DNA of 43,507 bases from Zygnema cylindricum (lineage: Eukaryota; Streptophyta; Zygnematophyceae; Zygnematales; Zygnemataceae): NCBI GenBank assembly GCA_037447655.1, contig JBBHKE010001131.1, forward strand, positions 1 through 43,507. The letters run 5' to 3'. This document shows, in pieces, positions 30,982 to 41,180 of the stretch. Numbering within the stretch: the stretch's first letter is position 1; every line of letters begins with the position of its first letter. A program made the translations under genes and the position numbers. The notes beneath the pieces are model-generated. The model ran no database searches, was not told the origin of the DNA, and was given only the letters and a program-made list of their open reading frames with translations.

Positions 30982-31020
30982 TACTGCTTTACTTACGAGG
31001 GCATGGTAAGTAAAGCAGTA
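30982..31020. repeat. Perfect 15-bp stem hairpin next to the gap
   Basis: tactgctttacttac (30982-30996) and gtaagtaaagcagta (31006-31020) are perfect inverse copies around a 9-base loop. It sits 17 bases from the assembly gap, and such structures often break assemblies or sequencing reads. Confidence 0.9.
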
Positions 31021-31143
31021 CGGATCGTTCATTCGGGATACGACTTCATTTTTCTTCTAAATCGGAAATCTGCATTCCGAAAAGGGTTTCCGGAAAAGAA
31101 AATGACTTACCACAGTTGTCAAAATTTGACGCACTCGACCGTA

Positions 31144-31204
31144 TGTTTTGTCCGCCGCTACGCTCCAAAAAGTGTATTTTGTCTGACGCTACGCTCCAAA
31201 AAGG
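31144..31204. repeat. ~31-bp tandem repeat, two copies
   Basis: ttttgtccgccgctacgctccaaaaag is followed by ttttgtctgacgctacgctccaaaaag with three mismatches. Confidence 0.85.
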
Positions 31205-31255
31205 TTGACAGCCGAGCGGTCGAGCTGTTTGGCGCCTCTGTTTTTTGTTTTTATG

Positions 31256-31286
31256 CGAAATGAATGGTACGGGAGCATTCATTTCG
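31256..31286. repeat. 11-bp stem hairpin with 9-base loop
   Basis: cgaaatgaatg (31256-31266) and cattcatttcg (31276-31286) are perfect inverse copies with a 9-base loop, the same geometry as the hairpin at 30982. Confidence 0.8.
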
Positions 31287-31836
31287 TCATCTCATTCACC
31301 ATCCGTTTCTAGTGTGAATCCTGCAATAGAGGTAGTGATACTATTTAGGGGGGAAATCACGTGGACGATTCTGAACCGCTTATATGGTTAGCCTTAGGAA
31401 ACAACAGTTAGGTCTTTTATTAGCGCGTCCAGACGGCAGAAATGACAGAGACTGAATTAGTGTTGTTAACGCTACAGTAATAGCGACGCACAGCGTACAG
31501 TTACGTGGCCGTTATGTACGGCCATTTGAGCTCGTAAGTCGTAACTGTTAACTAGGGGAAAGATATTTTTGGAGTGAACGGCGCCTTAAATAGTGGCTTC
31601 TTTCAACCTGTGCCATGTCGGAGGACTTAACAAAAATCCTTCAAGTTGTCGGTGGTCTTCTATGTGACAAAACTTTTAATTGAGAGAGAGGGAAAGAGCG
31701 TGAGAGGTGGAGAGAGAGAGTCTGAGAGGGAGAAAGGGAGAGTGAGTGAGGGAGAGAGAGCGAGAGGTCGAGGGAGAGCGTGTGACTTCCTCTACGTTAG
31801 CTTTGCTTCAACACTTTTTGTGTTATTCCAGCAGAC
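31287..31836. other. Upstream region of the NdhT-like gene
   Basis: No coding sequence is supported. 31682-31780 is GAGAGG-rich and probably lies in the promoter or 5' untranslated region of the gene starting at 31837. A MITE-like word (ttaacgctacagtaatagcga, about 31458-31478) occurs without a partner. No convincing TATA box is seen. Confidence 0.45.
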
Positions 31837-34091
31837 ATGCTTCCTTCCAGAGGCTCCTCCTCTTGTTACCAGAATCTCGCTCATACTTCTCCAAGTTTCA
31901 AGCTGCAGTCTCAGCAGCTCACGTTGTCAAACTCCCTGCATTCCTTCTTGCAGGTCAGAAACAAATCAGCAGTAAACCTAAACCTAAACCTAAACAAGTT
32001 TGGAACGAGACAGAGTCCAGGCTCTATAGTTTGTGAAGGTGAAATAAAGGATACTCGCATTCATTATAAGTCAGCCACCGAAGGCTGGCTCGGAGTCTCT
32101 CCCTCTCAACCACAAATAACTCCTTCTCGAAGAACCGAACTCCAATCAGTACCTGGTGAAATTCTTCCTTTGCTTTTGTCGACTCCGGACAATCATTATG
32201 CGTAAGTTCAAAAGTAGACGAAGAAGTATTCAAGGATATGAGCTGCCAAACTTTTCATTTGTATGATTTGCTGCTGTTTTTTGCTCAGACAGTGGCAAGG
32301 CACATTTTCTTCTCGGTTACTGTCGTCAAAAACGCTACATTTTGTGAAATCAACCTCTTGAGAATCTGAAGAATTTTAAGATTTCTTGAAATTTATCATC
32401 TTGAGATCTTGCTGCGTCTTGAAGACAGTTTTGAAGCCAGTAAGAGAGGTAAAAAACGTGTTTTAAGATTCTCGATAAGGTTTATGACCGAATGACCTCT
32501 ACTGATCATCTCTTATAATTTATAATCCACTGATCAGTGTATTAGTTTTTTTTGCATGTATTCATATTGCAGGTGTTTAGGGATTACTCCTGATGCTGAT
32601 CAGACTACTATTAAAAATGCCTATCGTCGTCTCACAAAACAGTATTGACCGTCCCCTTATCTTTTCCTTCTCTTCTCCTCTGCTGCCTTTCAAGAAAGGT
32701 TATTTGGCTGCATTGGCAGTTACAGCCTCGTTAGAGAACTTGCCTCTTGATTTGTGTATGGTTTGTGAGGAGGTTCTCCATGGACTTGCGTTCCTGAATT
32801 ATGAAAAGTTTCTGAGAGTTTTGAGAGTTTATGAGAGTTTCTGACAGTTTTTTCGACAATGAAAAGCAGTTTTCACCTTGTTAGTTGATTTTTTTTGTGT
32901 AACCGCACTTATAAAACTGAGAATTTTCCAGAGCATGAATTAAATCTGTTTTTGATAAATGGTGGTCCGTTTTGCCAAGTTTTCACAACTAGCTACTACT
33001 GTGACACCATTCTTTTCAAAAAAAATCAATCGATGATGGTATCGGTAACTGAAAGTTAAAACTAGAGCAGCCACTCTCTTTCTTAACACTCCACAGCTTA
33101 CAGGTGCCGATATCCATCATTGCCTTCAATCAGTCGCGTAAAGGTGGTGGTTAACTGATTTAATCCCGAAATTTAAGTCCTTCTAAGTTTGTATAAGTCT
33201 GTAATAGTAAGTCTGTAATAGTTTGTCTGTACTTGTTTTTAATCTGTCCATTTTTTAAATTGATGGTTGACAGATAATGAAATGTACGTGGCAGGTACCA
33301 TCCTGATACTACCGAGCTACCAGTAGAAATTGCAGCGCAAAAGTTTGTTCGACTCAAAGAAGCTCACAACATATTAAGCAGTCCAGAAAAACGGAGGCTT
33401 TATGATTGGCAGCTGTGAGTCTTTTGGCCTTCCTAATGGTTCTCGCGTTTACCTTTTCTTGTTTTCTTGTTTTCTTCTTTTCTTTTTTTCTTCTTTTTTT
33501 CTTTTCTTTTTTCTTGCTGATGCGGGCCACGAAGGATCTATAACACCACTTTGGCATTGTAGCATTCCGGTGGTAAAAATTGTGATTTTAATCAACTCGG
33601 GTTGGGAATATATGTTTTCATTAAACTGACAGATCTTCAATACCATGGCGTGTTTTTCTTTTGTTGTTTCAAATAAGGGCAGCATACATGAATGCCTATA
33701 TTATACATATGCATTTGAGCTCATATTGCTGCTCAACTGGGTTAGCGTTGGTTGTTGTGAGACTAGCTTCGATGTTCTATTTCATTGAGTGGAACATATT
33801 TGGAAATCGTATTTGAAAAACATATTCTGGTTTGGGAATGGTGGTGGGATTTTGTCCAGTGCACAAGTAGTTGCAAGCAGTGGTCGCTTTATTTGGCCGT
33901 ATGAGGTGGATCGGTCTCAAAGTGGGACGGGATCTCGGCCTCGTTCCAGACAAAATGGTTCTTCAATGGACAAAAATGAAGGACCGAGACCACTAGGAGA
34001 TGACTCTATCGCAGCTCTAGCGTTTGATGGTTTTGCACTCATTGTTTCATTAATTGTCATCATTTATGTCCTTTATTTTAAGAATAAGTAA
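31837..34091 (+). CDS. ndhT: J-domain protein, chloroplast NDH complex subunit T-like (CRRJ)
   Basis: Four exons (31837-32201, 32573-32641, 33295-33414, 33860-34091) join in phase, with donors GTAAGT, GTATTG, GTGAGT and acceptors attgcag, gtggcag, tgtccag, to give 261 residues. Residues 1-60 are Ser/Asn/Leu-rich with few acids, fitting a chloroplast transit peptide. The J domain covers about 118-181: NHYACLGITPDAD, IKNAYRRLTKQYHPDTT with the HPD triad at 147-149, then VRLKEAHNILSS and EKRRLYDWQL. The end has a single membrane segment (AFDGFALIVSLIVIIYVLYF, about 239-258). This order, the HPDTT..LP spacing, the YDW-L-AQ ending and the C-terminal anchor match plant NdhT/CRRJ (about 250 residues). 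NdhT/CRRJ belongs to the ferredoxin-binding module of the thylakoid NDH complex in cyclic electron flow. An alternative is another plastid-targeted membrane J protein. The start ATG is chosen because it begins the open frame. Confidence 0.78.
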
Positions 34092-35019
34092 TGAGCAGAT
34101 ATCAGTAGCGAGTATATTGGTAATTATGCCATTTATTCATTTACAAGGAAACCAAGTATTTAATCTCCTCAAGTATTTAATTAGCTCAGTTCAGAGGTCT
34201 CTCCATAAAAGATATTTTATTAGGGACGGTGCAAAAGTAGTAACTGGTTTATAGCTTAGGATGCAAGAATTCACCACTGGTAAATAGGACACATCTAAGT
34301 TTAGAACCGACCACCAAATTTCGGTGCATATGTAATTAATTTATGAGATTTTTTCCAATGAATGGTTTTCGATTCGTAATCGGAGGGAAGAAAAAAAAAA
34401 TCTACATATGGTTTGTTTTTTAATCTTTCTACTAAAAAAAAAGTACCTAAAAATTGTGTGACATAATAATGAAATAGGGTGTATTGTTTTGAATATTTGA
34501 TAGAGCACAATGGCAGGGAAATTTTTCTTGTAAACTTTACTAGTTCGAAAATGAAATATCATAGGATATTGATTATCGGTTTATTTGTATCAGTATTATT
34601 GTAGTTATGACATCAGTTATGTATGGTATGGAGAGCAATTTTGTGTAAAGTATCAACAACTTTATTAGCATTTATTTGACAAATTGTACTTTTGCAGCAA
34701 TATTGACAGACTATCATACACTACACATCAGTAAAATAAGATTTGGAATAGACAGAAACGCATCCAAAACTGCATCTATTTAAAGTAAAAAGACAGTCTC
34801 CTCTTCACAGTTAAAATATGCTCAGGTCATGCTCAAGAGGTGCCACCAATATATCCATCTTTCAAGAAGTTCATGTATCATGTGGACCAGGGCTGCAGAC
34901 GAGTAATGGGAGTTTTTAACAGGTATCGAGTGTTTAGCTGAAATAAATTGTAAACAAAATCTGGGTGCAGTCTCAGGGATGAGAGAACCAATCGCTAACC
35001 ATTAGCTATTTCTCTCCTT
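34092..35019. other. Spacer downstream of the NdhT-like gene
   Basis: AT-rich with no supported gene. Frames present (such as 34301-34562 on minus) are Phe/Lys/Ile-rich composition artefacts. Confidence 0.45.
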
Positions 35020-35180
35020 GGACTTTTATGTGTGTTAGTTACTTTGGCATTGTTTTTCATTTTTGACTGCTTCCTCTCCCGTTAAGTATTTCAGTTTCGA
35101 TTTGGTCTTCTCGTTTCGCTTGTTCCCATGTACTCAGGTGGTTTGCCATTGTGCTTTCTTAATAAGGCTCGTTATTCATT
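35020..35180 (+). mobile_element. 3' tail remnant of a non-LTR element
   Basis: T-rich sequence ending gttcccatgtactcaggtgg, a ttgccattgtgctttct block and taataagg (35124-35168). This matches the tail of the non-LTR element at 25749-25797 (gttcctatggactcagatgg, ccatcgcgctttct, aataaag). Only the last 100-150 bases of the element are recognisable, as expected for severe 5' truncation. Confidence 0.6.
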
Positions 35181-35629
35181 TCATCATGAGTACGTAACAT
35201 CAACAGGTACATTGGCATGAGAAAAATCAGTGGGTAATTTGTCAAATGAAGTCGCAGCTAAGGTCGGGGTTCTTACAGAAGCCGAGGCTTTATCTACAGG
35301 TTCCACTTCTTAGAAGTCAAAAATTTTGTATTAAACATCTTGCCCAAATGTGGAAAGCTTAAATGTGTTCGGTCGCTAGCAGATTACAGAAACAGTGACT
35401 ATGGTTAACAATACTCCGCGAATCGTTATTGAGCACTGTATGACTGTTTTCGTGTTATTAGTTCTATTTCCGGTCCAAATAAGATTGTGAATCGCAGAAA
35501 GAATTTGCATTAAGAGGAAAAAATAGTATTAATAATACTAAAACATAAGGCAAATATAACCAGGAAAGGATGTGTATTGTTTAAGCTTAAAGCAATTCAC
35601 TACACAGTTTAATTAGCGTGCCTTGGCCC
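35181..35629. other. Spacer without recognised gene
   Basis: A CACCG-family MITE-like word (tactccgcgaatcgttattgagc) occurs at about 35411; no inverted partner was found nearby. Nothing coding is seen. Confidence 0.4.
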
Positions 35630-35723
35630 TTATTCCAGGTGCTCGATGAACCAGCTGATTCTGGGCCATTTGTCTTCACAGATGCAGTACTCTGAAACCA
35701 CCTTCATGTTAATCGTACGCGTA
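35630..35723 (-). CDS. Candidate terminal exon of an unidentified gene
   Basis: On the minus strand a strong acceptor (tgtcttttctgtcacag) is followed by one base plus 30 codons and TAA at 35632-35630. The peptide begins TRTINMKVVSEYCIC and ends WPRISWFIEHLE; its amino-acid make-up (Trp, Cys, His, charged residues) looks like real protein rather than AT-rich noise. I do not recognise the family. It lies 1.2 kb downstream of the RRA stop codon in the same orientation, but RRA proteins normally end FPDGSE or similar. It would therefore belong to a separate gene with exons not identified between 35724 and 36880, or to a longer alternative transcript. Confidence 0.4.
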
Positions 35724-36879
35724 CTGTGACAGAAAAGACACTAAGTCATAAAAAAGACGATTCAGTAAGAGTACACCGCATCGATTAAAGTTGATGAATT
35801 ATGAGCATTAACGCTACTATAAATTACATAATCTAAGTTATTATGTTTTTCTGCAACATGGCTCATTATGGGCCGCATAATTACTTTGCGTTGATAAAAA
35901 TAAAACATTTACGATTTTGAGTCTCAGAAAAACTACCTGGAGTAAGAATGGTTAACTCTAGTCGCGATGGACTTTCAATCCACATGCTCTAGAATGTGAA
36001 CCAAACAAGCACAACACTAGATCTGTCTGTGTTCAAATAACCTAAAACTTCACGCAAGCGTCTTCCATTGGCCTTCACACGCTTGTAGGGGCTTCTCACT
36101 AGTGCCCTGCTACATCTCCCACATGTCCTACCCTAACATGACCTTCTCATTTCTTGAACTCAATAACACATCTTCAAGTTTTAGTTAGTCTTAGTTAGTT
36201 TTAGTTAATAGTTAGTTTGGCAAAATTATGGATAAAATAGATGCACCAATGATTGCAAAATGCAAACTGTCTGAGTCCTAATTCATACAGCCGTCAGTAT
36301 TACAAAGGAAACATTTTGCTGTGGATATCTACAAGACCACAGAACATGAAAATGACAAATTCAAACCAAGAATGATAATATAAAAAAATAACAACTGGTA
36401 GTAAAGGAAAAATAACTGGAGGAAGGAATAATAAGCTGCAAGATCACAGACTCTCTTGGCCAAACCCTAAACAAAAACAGACTGCAACAACCTGGCCTGC
36501 AAAGGAACTGTAAACAGAGTAATATGTAGGAGTATATATGTTCCACTTTAAATTCACTACAAGCAGGATTTCCGTGTCTAAGGCTGGACAGGTGGATGTT
36601 AGGGTTAAGGATGAAAATGATTTATGAAAAAACTGCCAGAGAATAATTTAGGAACCACATTGCAGAAAGCATAGCATTAATTTACTCCTTTTACAACAAT
36701 GTCTCAGGATTCCCGAGACAACAGACAGCTTTGATGAAATAAAATTGTCAAATTGAAGGAATAAGTGTACAAATCATAAGTCATAAGAGAATTGTAAAAT
36801 TTCCAATTCGTCAGCCCACTTCCAAAAGGCCAACAGCAAGCCAAACGAAATAGTATAAGCTAAAGCTATTTTATCTTCT
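35724..36879. other. Spacer between the candidate terminal exon and the RRA-type gene
   Basis: No second exon could be joined with confidence. 36190-36220 has a ttagttagtt-type repeat. The final ~150 bases are probably the RRA 3' untranslated region. Confidence 0.4.
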
Positions 36880-38410
36880 CTATTCTGATCCATCGGGAAA
36901 GGGATTTAGCGCTTGTTTGTTGCCATGTACGTAATACTCCACAATAGCAAGCATTCTCTGAAACTTATCTGGATGGTAGTTCACATGAATGGTCACAGGC
37001 ATATGATTGGCAAAACGCCCATCTTTTCGCACCTGTTTAAACAGAACCTTACTATTCATGAAGTCATAGTAGTCCATGACTCTCCGTGATGCATGGAGGC
37101 CATCATAACCAGGATGAGAAGGAAAGAAAAGCTCCTCATTGAATACAGCCTGGTCCCATGCATTCTCCCTTGCAAGACGAGCAGTCACGCGGTCTAGAAG
37201 CTCAATGGAGGGGACTGTCGGTCGAATATAAAACAAGCCAGAGTTAAACACGAATACTCGCATAGTGTGAGCATAGCGTGCCCATCCCATGGACTGGTCA
37301 TCGGTGACATCATCATAACCATATGCTGTATAATTATCAAACCCATCCGTCATGGACTCGACATCACAATCGCGATATAAGTGATCAAACGGATTCTTCA
37401 AATAAACAATGTCAACATCAGACAGAAGAACGCTGTAACCGAGAACGAGAAACTCGCGAAGAAGATGAAACTTGAGTCCTGAAATAGCGTGATTGTCTCC
37501 TGTCCCTTTCTGTGCATCTGATATAGCCGCATCTCGACGATAAACAGGAACATCATTGTCCCTACAAAACTGAGCAATCTCGTCGTCTAAAGCGACAACC
37601 ATATAATTGGTAATGCCGGTTCTCTTAAGACCTTCAAACCATGTCTTCAACATTCCTCGAATGTTGTTATTGGAAACTGCGACCACAAGTTCCTTATTGA
37701 TCGCCACCTTCTCCAAAAGCTCAGCAAGAGATGGATTCGCACTGACATCTGGCTCCACAACTGGATTGGTTCTCTGACTCTTAACAGTTCCTGCAGGTCC
37801 AGGCTTTCCAACAGGATCAGAAGCAAAAGTACGCGAATTCAAAGCACTTCTGGATCGCTCGAGCTCTTTTTTCAATCTTTCATTTGCCGCAAACAACTCA
37901 TCTCGTTCGTTTCTCAAAGCCTCAAGCCCGTCATCCTGCAGTCATAAAAGAAAAAATTGACAACTGTAAGCCATATATAAATGAATGACTATTTGTATGC
38001 AGGATAGTGCAAATAATGCCAATGATGGCAATATATTACATCTGAATACATTTTCAGGAAAAGAATCAGCTAACAGTATAGATTTCATGGTAAGAAACTA
38101 GCGATCAAATCCTTTCAGGTCCTCTTCAGTGATGCCATCTTATAAAGTTTATTTCTTCAAACTTTACATCAGCACTCAAGCTTTCTTATTTAAACAGCAT
38201 AGATTATGTAAACATATAGAAATCCATTGTAACACAACCATCCTTTAACAGCAAATAATTTCAGCATACATTTTCTGCTGGCTCTGAATATGATCCTCCT
38301 TTATTTAATTGCATAAGAGCTATTACAACTCCCAAGGTAACGCCAAGTGTCACTGCCAAACAAATTTTACGGTCGGTTAAGCCTCGACCGGCTTCACGTT
38401 TGGCCATCAT
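36880..38410 (-). CDS. GT77 arabinosyltransferase, RRA (reduced residual arabinose) type
   Basis: Two exons on the minus strand (38410-38270 and 37935-36880; intron 334 bases, donor GTATGC, acceptor gactgcag) join in phase 0 to give 398 residues. Residues 1-15 are a basic cytosolic tail and 16-35 a membrane anchor ([20 protein letters not shown]), so it is a type II Golgi protein. Residues 50-80 are a charged stem ([20 protein letters not shown]). The catalytic domain starts near 115 and includes the metal-binding DxD in [14 protein letters not shown] (220-222), [43 protein letters not shown]-like and HVNYHPDK, ending FPDGSE. This matches plant RRA1-3, which add arabinofuranose to hydroxyproline-linked chains of extensins using UDP-arabinofuranose. 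Length is close to the family norm (about 400-430). ATG 38410 has a second ATG directly after it; either may be used. Confidence 0.93.
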
Positions 38411-40074
38411 CTTGCCAAATATTTGCAATAAAGGTATTGACAGGGTTTAAGACGAATCTTAAACCCTATCGAACCTGCCTCTGTCAAGCTATTAAGAAAG
38501 CTGGAGCGGAAGGAAGTGAGGAGAGAGAGGAAGGAAAGAGGGAGAGGAGTAGGAGGGAATCTAACAGCAAAGAACTTCAAGAGTTGGGAGTGGATAATAG
38601 TAATACTTGTGAGGAGGAAAAAAACAACTGAGGAAAATGTACGAAAAAGGTACATGCTAAAGTACATCGGGAGTACAAGAAATTTCAGAATTCCAAAATG
38701 GTACAGTTATGATGTTGTTTTACAAAATTTGGTGTCCGAGAGGAAGTATTTGGCTCACTGATTAATCACGTAGCATTTTTTAGCTCTCTGCCCAAAGAGT
38801 ACATAAAGTACATAAACGGTAAGTAGAGTTTGATATAATGTACCTTTTCTGTGGGGTTACGTACCTTTTTGAGCAGGAAATTTTTGTCCATGTAGAATTG
38901 GCAGTCATCATTATTTTCGGTAGAATTTTGTCTTTTGTCTTCCTGCTTAAGTGTGATATTCAGTCGAGATTCGATTTTAGAATCTTTGGGATTTTCGTGC
39001 TTCGTTTGTCTTATCTTTCTGACGAGATGAAAAAAATAACTGCATTCTGCCAAAATCGGTATGGGGTGTCTGCTCGTCAGGATTCATCCAATCAAAATTG
39101 GCGAATGACGAATGCCGAGTTGTTCTGTTGAAAATAAGTTTTCAACATTCTGTTAATGGTGCAACCTTTTTTTTTTGGAACGACCCGACGAAGGGACTTC
39201 TGCCTGTAAAAGGTCAACGAATTTAGCCGGGCATTAATGTTTTTGACCGCGTCCATCCTGGAAGATCGTAATTGATTAAGGAATGTGCCTATGCGTTTTT
39301 TAAGTAGAGGCTTTTTCTGTCAATTCCTCAAAAAATGGTAATTGGACCGAGAAAATCTTCCTCAATACGAAGACAGAGAATAAACCGAAACATATTTGGC
39401 GTCATCTGGTAACTTCGTATCTAGTCCGGTTTGCCGTCTTTACTTTTTGGATCCATCGCTACGAGCATGCCAGCTCATCATCAAATTCAAACTTCAGCAA
39501 CCGCGAGAGCGCGCTGTTTCAAGCATACTGACACTTGAATAACGAATAATAGAACTATTTCGCACGTGTTATTCGATTCTAAAATTTTCAACACGCGGTA
39601 GAGCAGAGGATATTCTTTTTTCGCCATCCATCATTATTAGCGAAAAAATAAAATAACGTGAACGCTAATTTAGTGTTATCAATGTCATTTTGTATTTCGC
39701 CGTCTAAAAAAAACAGATACATCAATACTAACTTTGGCATTTTGTCGTCAACGTGTTTGTCGACTTCGTAGCGTGTACGCTGCTGAGCTGGCACCAACAC
39801 TATAAGCGATATTGGAATGTGTACTCTCGCAAGCAAAAAGACGACACAAACCCTTTGGAAGTCATTTGTAGAGTTTTTCCAATGCACTATCCGTACCATT
39901 TTACCATATTTTAGGGTGGTTGTTATCTACTAACTTCCAATACCAAATTAAGAAGTATTTTTTTGTGACAACCTCGATTCCATTTGATGAGCTGTGTAAA
40001 AAAACTTTGACTACATACTTTCTTTAAGAAACAAAGAATTATGAAACAACAGAATTTGGCACTTTTTAAATTAT
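38411..40074. other. Upstream region of the RRA-type gene and intergenic DNA
   Basis: 38450-38640 is purine-rich and may be 5' untranslated or promoter sequence of the minus-strand gene. Beyond that the DNA is AT-rich with no supported frame. A homopolymer T run lies at 39170-39176. Confidence 0.45.
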
Positions 40075-40472
40075 GGTGCACCGTGATCTAATTAATTGGT
40101 GCTATTAGAACTGTTAACTGTTTGGAGTTAACAATTCTAATTCTGATCCAATTAACGTGGACTACTATTAACCGCTAACAAATTTAGTAGTAAGAAATTA
40201 CCAGTTAGTATAGGAGCTAATTTATGTTCACATGGTAAAAATAAACCCAACTTTAGTTATAGTTGATAATCTTTTCGCCACTTAAAATTATTTTTCCCTA
40301 CACACTTCTCTGATTTTCAAATAGAGACCACCAATTGGAAGCTGAGAATCTTACCTTTCAATCCCAACCGTCAGATCTACAATCGGACATGTGAGAATGG
40401 AGAAAAGGTGTTTTAAGAGACAAAAAAACATTAACTATTGTTATGAACACTAATAACGATTCACGGTGCACC
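40075..40472. mobile_element. CACCG-family MITE, 398-bp copy
   Basis: The ends are inverted: ggtgcaccgtgatct at 40075 and gattcacggtgcacc ending 40472. The interior from about 40270 (cttttcgccacttaaaatta, cctacacactt) and the right half (gagaatggagaaaaggtgtt) match the 220-bp MITE at 19392-19611. The left ~190 bases carry extra sequence not present there, containing its own ttaactgtt-taacaattct inverted pair (about 40115-40142). Confidence 0.75.
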
Positions 40473-41180
40473 TTCCAAACAACTAATTTTGTGGCCATCA
40501 AATGTACAACCTTTTGGTCTATAACTTGTCACAATGTTTATGGGCAATTTTTCTCTCAAATTCAACATTAATTTATTCAAATTTACCAATAATCTCCCAC
40601 ATAGGACGAATTCACAAGAGCGTCTTTTCTTTCATCATTAGAAGCTATTATAAAAACATACACCAAAAACACTGAAATCTTTAACAACAGAATAATGAAT
40701 CTATTCAATTGTAGCCTAGCCTCAATTTAAAAAAAAAAACACTATTCAAGGTCTAAAAAGAAAAAAAAAAACATACAAAAGCACAAAAGTAGCAACAAAA
40801 CACAAACCTAATAAAGCTTATTTGGGTAAAAACCTTATACGTTCACCCATCCCAAACCTTCTCTATTTATCTATATTTGTTTATGAGTTGAGAAAAAAAA
40901 ACTACTTGCTTTCTACCACACTCTTACTCCTGTATTCTAATCACACATCCTTCTCCACCACACTATTTACATATTTCCCAACTTCTGATGAAAACCCTAA
41001 CTTCTAGCCAAACTCCAAAATTTTAGTCAAAACCTATACCCTTCCCAAAACTTTCTTATTTAGTCAAAACCTTGACTTCGAGTCAAGTCCCCAACTTTTC
41101 CTCAAAACCCTAACTTTCTTCACCGATAAAAAACAACAAACAACAACGACAACAAAAAAATGAAACATTTAGAACTAAAA
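40473..41180. other. AT-rich region downstream of the NnrU-family gene
   Basis: Poly(A)-rich stretches and a degenerate repeated word (aaaaccctaactt, ccaaaac-ttcttatttagtcaaaacct) occur at about 40985-41120. The AACCCTAA-like words are scattered and not a telomere array. No gene is recognised. Confidence 0.45.

Noticed and set aside
35411-35800. MITE bounded by tactccgcgaatcg and tacaccgcatcg
   Set aside because: The two words are in the same orientation, not inverted, so they do not delimit one element.
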